NCBI GenBank assembly: GCA_023313575.1
Contig: JAJTTP010000015.1
Span: 310,001-374,000 of the forward strand
Source: Eutypella sp. D-1
Taxonomy: Eukaryota; Ascomycota; Sordariomycetes; Xylariales; Diatrypaceae
DNA: 64,000 nt
Reading direction: 5' to 3'
Within the stretch, counting starts at the first letter, position 1. Every line of letters begins with the position of its first letter. Below, one piece after another: positions 35,220 through 44,992 of this stretch. Position numbers and translations under genes: made by a program. Under the pieces are notes generated by a model. That model was not told the DNA's origin, made no database searches, and worked only from the letters and a program-made list of their open reading frames with translations.

Positions 35220-36731
35220 ACGGGGATGATAGGGGCAAATTATGGCAGTGATTTTTCTTTCTGGGTCCTCAAATCAAAGGAGTCGCCGGGGTTCATTTGC
35301 ATCATCTGGCGTAGCAAAATAGCTACATAAGAAAAAAGACAAAAAGAAGTTTTACGAATACCAAATTTTGAGCCACGCGTTGTTTGTGTGTTCTCATTTC
35401 AGCAGCAGCAAGTGTGACCTTCCTGGGTCCCCCCAAAAGTCCGGTCTCGGTAGGATCGTTCTTCGCTCTCGCTTTCGCTTTCGCTTAGGGGGGGAGCAGT
35501 CCATCCATCCCAGTTCCCCTACGCCTCTCGGAACTCCGAGACGGGATATCGGTCCAGTAATGGAGGAAGCAAGTGGAGGATCTAATAGAGTATGGACTGT
35601 AGATACCGTTATAAACGGTACGTACGGTACCAGTCAATTTTACCCTCTAACCCTCTACCTGCTCCCTATAGCAGAGGCGTAGGAAGTCGCCCAGTACACC
35701 GTGGTGGGCCGAGCTTGTTCAGTCCGGCATAGAAGAATTAGGAGGTATACCGCCCATTACCTACCGCATACACATATAAGAGTTCTTCGACAGCGGCCGG
35801 AATGCGCAGCTACGTTTAAGAGGCCAAGGGTCTTCGGGTGTGGGAGAACAACCGGGAGAAGAAAAATACCAGCCGGGCGGGCCCCCCAGCAAACCTTGAC
35901 TGAATGACTAAACTGACTGACTGATTGACTATTCTTCTATACCATGAAAGATGAGAGTGGGTCTAATTACTCCTACTACCCCTTTGATATTCCCCATCCC
36001 ATCCCCCTTTTTCTCATTGTGCACATAAGTCACTGCAACTCCTACACGCATTACTGATTTCCGCACACACCCGATGCTATCCGTAGATGTAGATTTCCTT
36101 TTTTTTCCGCTTCTTCTGCGGCATTGCAATAATGCCGGCAGGGGGAAACCTTACGTAACGGAATATACCTAGCCAAAGGGGGGGTAGGTAAGGGGGGAAA
36201 TAAAATCCCAACGCCCGAGTCATACCTACCTACCGAACCCTTTTTTCTCCTCTCCATAAAATCCCGGGGGCAAGGGTTCGCGATCATGTGGGGGAGACCT
36301 GGGTCTTTACTCCGAGTCTTAAATGCCTCCGCCGACCGGAATAAGGGCTATATTCTCGGAGGTTGGCAGAGGGGAGTCATACTTTTATGGCCCGAGGCAA
36401 GACGGGAGGCCGAATGCGTACAGAGTACTGGCATATATGCGCCCTCTAAGGACATCTCCGCGGATCATGTACGATCCTCAACCGACCTCGGGGCTAGACT
36501 CCTGTACAGCGTAGTGTTGTCCTCGTGCAACCGATTCACAACCACCCCAATGACGGAACGTCAACTATAAAAAGGGGGCCTCGTCGTCGTACTTGTAGCA
36601 ACAACGAAAACCCTCCACCCACTATTGTGTTTTATCCCACGCAGAGAAAAACAGCAATCGCGATCAATCTCGCAACGGCGAATATAGCAAAAGAAAAAGA
36701 CCAAGATTTCTTTAAAAAAAAAAGAAAAGAA
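35220..36731. other. 1.5 kb intergenic region upstream of the O-methyltransferase
   Basis: Between the tandem genes RPL9 and the methyltransferase. It contains CGCTTT units near 35466-35486, a KpnI-like ACGGTACGTACGGTACC palindromic stretch near 35618-35633 and ACCTACC near 36223. No gene is seen; the frame of the methyltransferase is open upstream to about 36525 but has no ATG before 36732. Confidence 0.55.
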
Positions 36732-37584
36732 ATGGCGGGCAACACCTCCTCCGCCGCAGCAGCAATCAACACAGCGCTATCCTCGATACAAGCCAGCGCG
36801 ACAACGCTGGAACTACTGCGGGACCTACACACACAGGCGCTCGCGGAGCCGGGCTTCCTCAGCAGCACGGGCGCGGAGCCGCTGTCCGCGGCCGCGGACC
36901 GGTTCGTCGCGCTGGACCCGGACAAGTGCGCGCTAGTATACCTGCTGCTGCGGGCGACGGGGGCCCGGTTCGTCGTCGAGGCCGGCACCTCCTTCGGTCT
37001 TAGTACCGTGTACCTTGCGCTGGCCGTGGGGCAGAACGTCGGTGGTGGTGGCGGCGGGGGTGGGGGTGGTAAGGGTGCTGGGGGGAAGGTCATCGCGACG
37101 GAGAAGGAGCCCCACAAGGCCGCCCGCGCCCGCCGCCACTGGGCTGCTGCTGCCCCCGGCGAGGTCGAGCCCTGGATCGAGCTCCGCGAGGGCGATCTCC
37201 GCGAGACGCTGCGCCATGACTTGCCTGAGCAGGTCGACTTCGTCTTGCTCGATAGTAAGTACAATATTAAACCTCTACCTCCTACCCCCTCCCCCTATCC
37301 GCCGAGCTGGATTTTCGTCGGGTTCTTGGAGGCAACCACTGACACAGGGTGGCCGCATTTTAGTCTGGACGCCGCTGGCGTTACCGGCGCTCTCGCTAGT
37401 GCAGCCGCGCCTCAGGGTCGGGGCCACGATCGTCGTGGATAACTTCGTCGCCGCCGCCGAGGGGTACAAGGACCTCCGGGCGTACCTCGACGATGCCCGG
37501 AACGGCTTCAAGGTCACGACCGCTCCGTACGACGGAGGCCTGTGCATCGCTGTGTATACGGGGGCTGCGTCAGTAGTGATTTGA
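36732..37584 (+). CDS. SAM-dependent O-methyltransferase, small-molecule (COMT/YrrM-like) type
   Basis: Two exons: 36732-37254 and 37364-37584 (247 aa), phase 1 (GTAAGT donor, TTTAG acceptor). The SAM-binding motif I is FVVEAGTSFGLSTVYLALAVG (about residues 80-100). Motif VDFVLLDIW is formed across the splice junction, where Asp would help bind the metal or SAM, and RLRVGATIVVDN is motif IV-like. This is the pattern of class I Mg-dependent O-methyltransferases of the family 3/24 type. The substrate cannot be told. A run of ten glycines followed by a GKGAGGK segment interrupts the fold after motif I; it is encoded by GGT/GGC repeats and is probably a loop expansion. No other pathway gene lies next to it. 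Confidence 0.85.
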
Positions 37585-38654
37585 GGGGTGTTTATTTTAT
37601 TTTATTTTTTGGGGGGGGGGGGGGGGGTCGTATTCTTGAGACCAGTGGTAGGGCGCTGGTCCTTGTAGTTGGTGTAACTGAGTAGGTATTTGCCGACCTG
37701 AGTATGATAACATCGGCCTAAGTAACGGGAAACATTCACAGGAGTAGATGTTGCAGTTCTTAAGGTCCGAGGGGGCTCCTCGAAATGAGTTTTTTCGGCT
37801 AGTAAATCACTAACACTGGTTCCAGTACTGGCTGGCTTGGTTCTTACGTCTCTTTTGAAGTGTCCCTGGGCTGTATCAGAGATTTCATTTACAGCCATGA
37901 CTCCGTTGGCCACCCTGAGCCCCTATTCAAGTAAAACAATAACGGTAGGTGGCAAGGCATCTTAGATACATGAGCTAGTATCACCGCTGCGAGCTACCAA
38001 CCTTGTGGTGCTGAATACCTACATATCTATCACATGATCGCACGCAGTCTCATGGGTATCAACCTCACGATGGGACAGACGAAGGTCTCTCTCTCTCTCT
38101 CTCTCTGCACGCATCTTGAAGAGCTAGGCTTTTTTCGTTCGCGTAATGCCCTTCTAACGATTTCCGAGTCCAGTAGGGCCATGAGTAGACAGAACCGGAT
38201 CTGGTATTATTACCGCCTGTCATATTCAAAGGACCGAGGTACTCGCATGAGTTCGTATGTATTTGGTCGATCCGAATTGGGAGAGTATCATCATGCTGGA
38301 AGCGTCAAATACCTACAGTATGTGAGACATGGAAAGTCAGGCCGTCAGGCAAACAGACAAACAAAGGAGCCGAGTAGCTACGTCATAGTGATAAACAGCA
38401 ACGAAGTCAGTCATTGGTGGTTATTCCGGGCAGGAACAGTTGCTGGTTTTTTCTCTTTGTTACTTACCTACCTACATACACCTGCCAGCATTACAATAGG
38501 AAAGAACGATCCGGATAACCTATGCATCCACCCGGGCGTTACCCAGAAATCAGAAGCTAGGTACCTACCTCTACGTACCGAAGGCAGAGAAGGGTGTAGG
38601 TTGTTGTTATATGCCAGTATAGTCCGCATGTGGTGTAACAAAACAGCAAGAGTG
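37585..38654. other. Intergenic region between methyltransferase and tRNA-Glu
   Basis: A T-rich stretch followed by a 17-base G tract (37611-37627) lies just after the methyltransferase stop codon. A CT microsatellite is at about 38085-38105 and ACCTACCTAC near 38467. A 255-codon ORF (38034-38801) runs through this and across the tRNA; I regard it as spurious. Confidence 0.6.
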
Positions 38655-38744
38655 ACCGATGTCGTCCAGAGGTTTAGGATATTGTGTTTTCAACTCTCCT
38701 TCAGTTGTCCCACAAAGACCAGGGTTCGAACCCCTGCATCGGTG
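38655..38744 (+). tRNA. tRNA-Glu (anticodon UUC) with a 17-nt intron
   Basis: The acceptor stem is ACCGATG (38655-38661) paired perfectly with CATCGGT (38737-38743), discriminator G38744. The D arm pairs through TCC/GGA. The anticodon stem TTGTG (38682-38686) pairs with CACAA (38711-38715). The loop reads TTTTCA then an intron at 38693-38709, placed after position 37 as in nuclear tRNA introns; the anticodon is TTC (38689-38691). The T arm CAGGG-TTCGAAC-CCCTG (38720-38736) is perfect. The five-base anticodon stem with intron and the following T tract support a functional gene. Confidence 0.88.
38723..38733 (+). promoter_or_regulatory. Pol III internal promoter B box
   Basis: GGTTCGAACCC matches the B-box consensus bound by TFIIIC within the T arm of the tRNA gene. 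Confidence 0.85.
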
Positions 38745-38753
38745 TTTTTTTTT
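38745..38753 (+). terminator. Pol III terminator of tRNA-Glu
   Basis: Nine T residues follow the discriminator base directly, a strong RNA polymerase III stop signal. Confidence 0.85.
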
Positions 38754-40046
38754 CTTCTCGGTCTTTCTTTCTTTCTTTTTTGTTGTCATCTTTTCTTTTA
38801 GTCTTAAAGTCTCCCGCCTGTCAGGTTTCATAGTTATTGGCTTCGCCGATAGCAGTTGCTGGTGAGTGCGCAGTATAGGGGTAAAGGGATATCGCTGGCA
38901 CCTTGGGTTTAAACAAGCATGCCTTGGCTTTCCCCCCTATCTAACTCCGAGGCTACCAGGCCAATACTTGAGGGGTCTTTGTTATTAGTCACATTATCGT
39001 CGACTATGCTACGAATAAGTGAGGGCAGATGAGACTAAATAAGCATATCGAAACAACCGTCATACCCAGAACCTCTTCTATTATTCCCGACTGCATATTA
39101 ATCCACTTTCTCAAGTGTTAGTGTAGTATTCGTAGTACTGAGCCCAGAGCCGCAGCCACATTCTCCGCAAATTCAATTTTAAGCAAGATAAAATAAGTCT
39201 TGCTTATATGCATGCTCCTACACTATAATGTAGGCTATCACGGCCCAGTCCATGCTCTCGTCTGGATGCAATATGGATTATCAGGACGAGTGGCGAGTCA
39301 GCCCCGCAGCAACCCTGAAGCCTTCGTCACCAACTCCTTGATCTTCCACCGGTCATCGGTGTGCAGGCGCAGCTATGTCGCTGAACCCGGGGCTTTTATA
39401 GAAAAATACGGTTCTACACTGACTATCCACACTGGCTACACAAACTTACTTACATATAACTATATATCAAATTTGCCTTGTCGACGCTACATCCAGTGTG
39501 CATGATCAGTCCCCTTATAGCTATTAATATCCTGTGGCCCCGGGCTATTCGCAGTTGGTTCAAGGTTGATCTCAAACCTTTTCGTTGTTTCGTTGTTGTT
39601 TCCCTTTGTTTATATTCTCCTCTCTCTCTCTCTTTTCTCCTTTTCCTTTTTCTTCTGAGCGTTTTCCAAACACTTAGGTGAGACCTATGCGAGGGCCCAT
39701 TACCTAGCTAGGCCGGTAGTTACGATTGCAGGGCTTCACCAAACCTATCATTCCAGTATAAGCTATGGAATGTTAATGAATCCAGTTATATTAAAGTCAC
39801 ATGATATTCCTTAATAGGTCTTCTTTGTGATAAGAGATGTATGAAACCAGCTAAAACAAGGCAATTGTACGTTTTCACAATGATTGTACGTACACAAAGC
39901 TACCTAGGTAGGTAACTGATTTTATCACACGATTTATTACCATTCGTCCTGAATTTAACTTATGCGTAGCGAAACGCAGAAAGCTCGATTCTGTTTTCCT
40001 CTTTTCTTTTACTGCCGACCAAAGGAAAAACACACAACTTACGAAA
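38754..40046. other. 1.3 kb intergenic region upstream of the kinase-protease gene
   Basis: AT-rich sequence with no supported gene. Pyrimidine runs (CT repeats near 39618-39640) and an ACCTAGGTAGGTAAC motif near 39903 are present. It is the putative promoter of the gene at 40047. Confidence 0.55.
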
Positions 40047-43000
40047 ATGGCCGAGGAGGACGTACCGGACCCGAAGAGGGTGAGGGAGTTTGGTGAATAC
40101 CAACAGATGTTAAATTATCAATTTGAACAATATAGAGAGAGTGGTAGAGACGTCAACGATTGGACTAAAGCGGATAAGCTGGAGGCCCGTAATGACTATT
40201 TAGCAAAAGCATTTCCTGCGCCAGGAATACCACGAAAGTTTGTTGCTGAGCGCTGGACCCAACGGCCATACAGGTCATCATTTGGACGCAGGATAGACAT
40301 TGACGGCCCTCTCGATGAATACGAACACGACGAGGAATATCCAAGGCTCCTCGAGATCCAAGACCGCAATGAATCGTTTCAAAAGTGGTTCGGAAGTAAG
40401 TCGGTTGAACGAAATTTGTTGGACTGTCACAGGCACCACTTACACACGAGTCACTAATTACAGGATCACGGAGATATGAGATGATCAAGACGCTTGGTTG
40501 GGGAGGAAACGGCGTGGCAATCCACTACAAATACCACGCCAGCAAAGACGATGTCGAAGGCCGTAATATTGTTGTGAAGCTACCACTTTATCAAGACGGA
40601 GGTGATCATTTGCTAGTTGAAGAACGAACAACTAATGTTAGTTTGATCCCTGCCGAAATAGATGAAGGCGAAGCTAATGTTATTCAAGAAAGTAAGAAAG
40701 TCAGCCCATTGTATCCAAGTGATCGATCGTCAAGATATCGGGAAAGGGTACGGCAGAAGGCACAGCGAAAGGCACAACAGAAGGCACGAGCGAGTTAACT
40801 TAGCCAACCTATCAGATCAAGACTCTAGTAGTTGTCATGATAGTAGCGGGTCAGACAGCGCAAACAATGACCTGCCACGACCACCAATACGGCCAAGATC
40901 GTCGTATACTATCCAGGAGACAAGGGATAAGCTGAGGAGGATGCGCGAGCGTCGCGAAAGACTCTATGCTAGGTCCGAAACAACGCTTGAAAAAAGGCGT
41001 TTTAAAAACGCACGTGATTTCGTCGTCTTTGAGTACCTCGAAAATGGAGACTTAAAGAGTCTCATCAACAAGCTGGCGCGATCCAAGACAAATCATCAAA
41101 TACCTAACAGAGTGCTCTGGTCTTTCTGGCTCTGTTGTAAGTCTCGGACTATAATAATCTCAAAGGGCACTTGCTAACAGGTTGAATGCATGTAGTGGTT
41201 AGGGGTAAACACTCGCGGTCTTTTTTACTCTATTCTCCTGCTAACTGATCATGGCGCAGCCTGTGTTGCGATGGAATGGCCACCCCGAAAATTTTACCCT
41301 GGCCGCAAAAGCGTGGCGAAAAGATTGGGAGGTCGAGTTAGGCCCGACAATGCCCGGAAAAGAAGGATGCTGAGTGAACTAAGAGGCCTCGGTGTAAGAA
41401 TTGCCACACAACAAGACCTTGATGATGCAAAGAACAACTATGATTCCTCAAATGATTATAATGAGGAAATCCCACCTGCGGCCAAGCGATGGAGGCGCCA
41501 GAATTTGGTGCACTTTGACATTGATCCACAAAACAGTATGTCATAACTGTTGCTTATAGTTAACGAGCGCTAATGGACGTCTATAGTTCTTATTAACGGT
41601 CTTGAGCTTGATGATCCTGCTCTTAATGAATGGAAAAAGCATGTTCCGAATATACAGGATGGAAATAGAGAGGAAGATGAGACAGGCGGTCCCAAAGACG
41701 ACAAGTTCAGATACACTGAGCCGCGGCGAGACCGACTGCCTGGTGAACATGAATTGGTGCCGAGGCTTAAAGTAAGTTGTACCACTGCAAAAACATCTTG
41801 AGACCATATTATATGAGGCTGACAAGTAGGCAGCTTGCCGATTTTGGAATAGCGGAACAGGTTAAAAAGGAGAAGCGCAAGTCAGTATCTATACCATAGA
41901 CTGTTAAGAGAGACTGAGGCTTATACGGACCAAGTTGGTATTACACCCGCCTGAGGACACAGGGCAAAGATGGGTATACAGCTCCTGTAAGTACAGGAAG
42001 ACACCGGGTCCTGGGGTTCAATGCATTTACATCGCCTGCTGATTACATTATGATTCATAGGAACAATTTGGTGCAGAGTGGGACCATGAACAAATGACAA
42101 GGGACGGGCCACTCCTCGCATCGTCAACCGTAGCTGGTTACTACGGCCCGCACACAAATATATATGGCATAGCCTTAGTAAGTTGAATACATATGACATG
42201 TTTAGCTCTACCATATCTAGCACAAGGCCTTTATTCCAATTCTGACACGCAACAAAGTCGATGTGGATTCTTATCACCAAGCTGCAACCACCATGCCCGC
42301 CCCAGCCACAGATCCCACGACACCGTCACGTCCCCCCTGGCATAGGCCGCGGGCCTAATCTCGACCAGCTGGTGGACGACCATAATGTGCCGGTTTCCTA
42401 CTGCCCGTTACTAACGGACCAGAAGCCCATCAATGACTACAATTGGGTAGACGGGGATCTTCGCAGAACAATCTATGATTGCATGTACCATAGGCCTAGA
42501 GATCGGCCTACCTTGGAACGTCTTTTAGCCGAGGCAAAAGTCGGCGCCCAGAGACAGTTCCCTGGTGAGGATGATGATTATATAAGACAGTGGATTAGTC
42601 GCTGGTTTTAGTGAGTTTGGGATTTGGATCGTTGCACTTTATCTCCTTCGCTGAGGCTATACTTCCCCCCTTTTTTTTTGGGGGGGGGGGGGCGTGCTAT
42701 CTGCTATACGCTGCTAATTAATGATGTAGTAATGCCGATACCGACGGCGACGATGATCATGACGATGATCACGACAATGATCACGACGATGATCACGACG
42801 ATGATAAAGACAAAGATGGTCGCCACAAAGATGGTAGCGGCAATGACCCTAGTGGCTCTAATGCCCCTAATGGCCTTAATTTCCCTGTTCCAATTGTTAA
42901 TTTGAATAACCTCCCAGGCGGTAAGTGCTATTTGGATACCAATTTCGATCCGCCCCAACATCCTTAGCAGCCCATTAGACGGCCGACTAATCCAAGACCC

Positions 43001-43562
43001 TACAGGGCCTAATACCATTCCAGCCCAGCTCCGGGCAATTTACCACGCGAACTTTCCTCACGGCCATAGAAGGGTCTTCAACAACGGCGGCAACGCGCTG
43101 CAGTGTGGCCTTTATGCGCTGGTTGACAGCATCACAGACCAGATGACTGGGTTGGTAGTCCCACCCACAGTCGCCCAGCTGCAGAACAGAGCCACCCAGC
43201 TAGCACAAAATAATGCGATTTGGAATGCAGTCATGACAGTACCAGGAGTGCTGAACCCCAATGGGGACTACACTATCGACATGCTTGACGCCATCCTCCA
43301 GGATTGGGCCAACAGCGTCGGCCACCCCAACCTTCAAGTTGTGGCGGTCCGACCAAACCATCAATTCCTCACATATGGGGGTCAGATCAACAACCGGAGA
43401 CTCATCTTCATCTCCAATGACGATGGACAGGACGAGAGCCGGGGGATTCATGGTCATTGGGAAGGACTCCACCGCCGGACCCAGGGGGAGGCGGCTCGCG
43501 GTGGTAGGGGTCGCGGTGGTAGGGGTGGCGGCGGTGGTAGAGGTGGCGGCGGTGGTAAATGA
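40047..43562 (+). CDS. Eccentric protein kinase fused to a Cys/His protease-like domain, acidic linker, RG-rich tail
   Basis: Eleven exons: 40047-40395, 40464-40636, 40689-41136, 41260-41535, 41587-41771, 41834-41880, 41935-41986, 42061-42177, 42258-42610, 42730-42920 and 43006-43562 (915 aa, all phases close). The kinase domain has a Gly loop LGWGGNGVA (127-135), Lys155 in VVVK, hinge-like VFEYLENGDL, a catalytic loop HFDIDPQN (408-415), DFG at 480-482 and APEQF instead of APE at 509-513. The conserved Asp and Asn remain, but the Arg of HRD and the loop Lys are changed. A basic/serine insert lies between the N- and C-lobes. Residues 668-700 are Asp/His repeats. From 731 a second domain carries GGNALQCGLYALVDSI (Cys764) and IHGHWEGL (His881), a Cys/His pair as in OTU/papain-like proteases; this family call is by pattern only. 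The tail is Arg/Gly-rich. GC is lower than in the housekeeping genes. A two-gene model would leave the second gene without a start codon. Confidence 0.72.
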
Positions 43563-44992
43563 ACACGCGGTGGTAGATAGTAGCAGGATGGGTGTCGAAA
43601 GTTTGTATCAAACACGCCGCATTCCAAATATTCTCCATGCGCGTTCGTCCGACTGATATGTGATGTCATGCCATATATCATGTCATCCAAGACTCCCAAC
43701 CCCACCCAGAACACCGACGATGCTTAGAGCACACGTGGCTGCCGCTGAAGGCAAGCATGAGGGAAACGGCTACCAGGAGAGCAGGGGGGGGGCGTGTATG
43801 AATGAGAGGGCGCCAATCATGCGCGAGCTTACGAAGTTGTCATCTTCGTTGCTCTACTTTCCGGTATCAATGTCGAGGGGCCTTGTGGACATCTCATCAG
43901 CGACATATTTTGTGAGCTCGCTGGCGTGAACAACACGGATCTGCCTCGGACCATGGAGAGGCGGTACCGCGGCACCGGGACCGGGTGCTCGCGAATATTG
44001 GGGCGCCGACGCCGTCGAGTTCATGGTGGTCAAGAAACGCGGGCCACGTCTCCTTTTATCGGTGGGTTTGACTAGATTCGCGTGCTCGATTTTGTGTCGA
44101 GGTGAGGTACGAGGGACTTTGTCACATTAGAATACCATTTTTTACTGCCAATGCTTTAGAGATAAATGGTTGCTGTTAGTCGATCACTTGTATCTAAATA
44201 TACTTATTTCCTGACGCCCCGTCTGCGCTATGCATCAGGTTCACCGAGAATTTGTGAAGCGTAGCGATTTTGACGGCTTCAATGATATGTTGCTTACTGC
44301 CCTGAAAGATTCAAGTGAAGGAATGTGAATCTCCTTTCAATCATGACTTTTGCTCCACTACCAGAGACTTATTTTCTAGTGTTGCAGTTTAATCCACCCC
44401 TCGTCGGTGGCATCGACGTCGGTGATGATCTGCATGACGCACCAACGCGTTGCCGGTGGCCCTAGTAATCCTCCAGAACGCGAGGGCAGCTGAATCGGTG
44501 CTCTCTGCACAACAGGCCGGGAGCGAATTTCAGGTACTGTGTTGTAACATAGGCGGCTGGCAATGCTGCTTCGTCGTGCTCTCGTGGAGGCCGACGGGTG
44601 CGCAGGTCAGTTACCTCCCGACGCCTGAAGGGGATAGTGGCATCTCCACCGCCCGTCTGTAAGCCGCCGTGCTTGGCTGCGAAGCGTTCCCAAGGAGGCT
44701 AGGGTTCCAAGACCGAACTATCCCTAGATGTGGAGAAGACGACCGGGCCGGCGGGGGGGGGGACGCTAACTACCCACAAGGATGGATCACAAATACTGGT
44801 GCGGGGAACCCAAGATAGGATGAAGCAATCGCGGATTGTTGCAGCGTAAACGGGTCTGGAAAAATTCGAGGGACGCTCTTAATCGAGGCGGAGTTGTCTA
44901 GGCTGTTGAACTCAAAATCGAATTGGTTCGTCTTAAGCTGATCTAGCTTCCGGATTACTTGAGCCCGGAGACGCCGAGCGCGCCCACACACC
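43563..44992. other. 1.4 kb stretch of degenerate sequence before the aldehyde dehydrogenase
   Basis: No intact gene. Protein-like fragments in shifting frames occur at about 43860-44060 (listed separately) and, on the minus strand, near 44385-44450 (VMQIITDVDATDEGW). GC content jumps locally at these points, as expected for decayed genes. The last 250 bp are the promoter of the aldehyde dehydrogenase. Confidence 0.5.
43860..44060 (+). pseudogene. Possible decayed coding fragment, family unknown
   Basis: One frame reads ELAGVNNTDLPRTMERRYRG and, after a frame change near 43970, GAREYWGADAVEFMVVKKRG followed by more open frame. Composition and amphipathic pattern look like real protein split by a frameshift. 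No start codon, no splice signals at the break and no family that I can name. It may be a remnant of a deleted gene. Confidence 0.3.

Noticed and set aside
36525..36731. N-terminal extension of the O-methyltransferase
   Set aside because: The frame is open but has no ATG before 36732 and the sequence is A-rich leader.
38034..38801. 255-codon plus-strand ORF
   Set aside because: It runs straight through the tRNA-Glu gene and its T-tract terminator, has low-complexity CT-encoded Ser/Leu at the start and no motif.
42704..43018. Minus-strand ORF with long I/V repeats that looks like a membrane protein
   Set aside because: It is the antisense reading of the Asp/His repeat and following exon of the kinase-protease gene.
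42612..43562. Protease-like domain as a separate gene
   Set aside because: No ATG exists in the open frame of the acidic exon (42730-42920), and a stop lies just before it; splicing from the kinase gives a clean frame instead.
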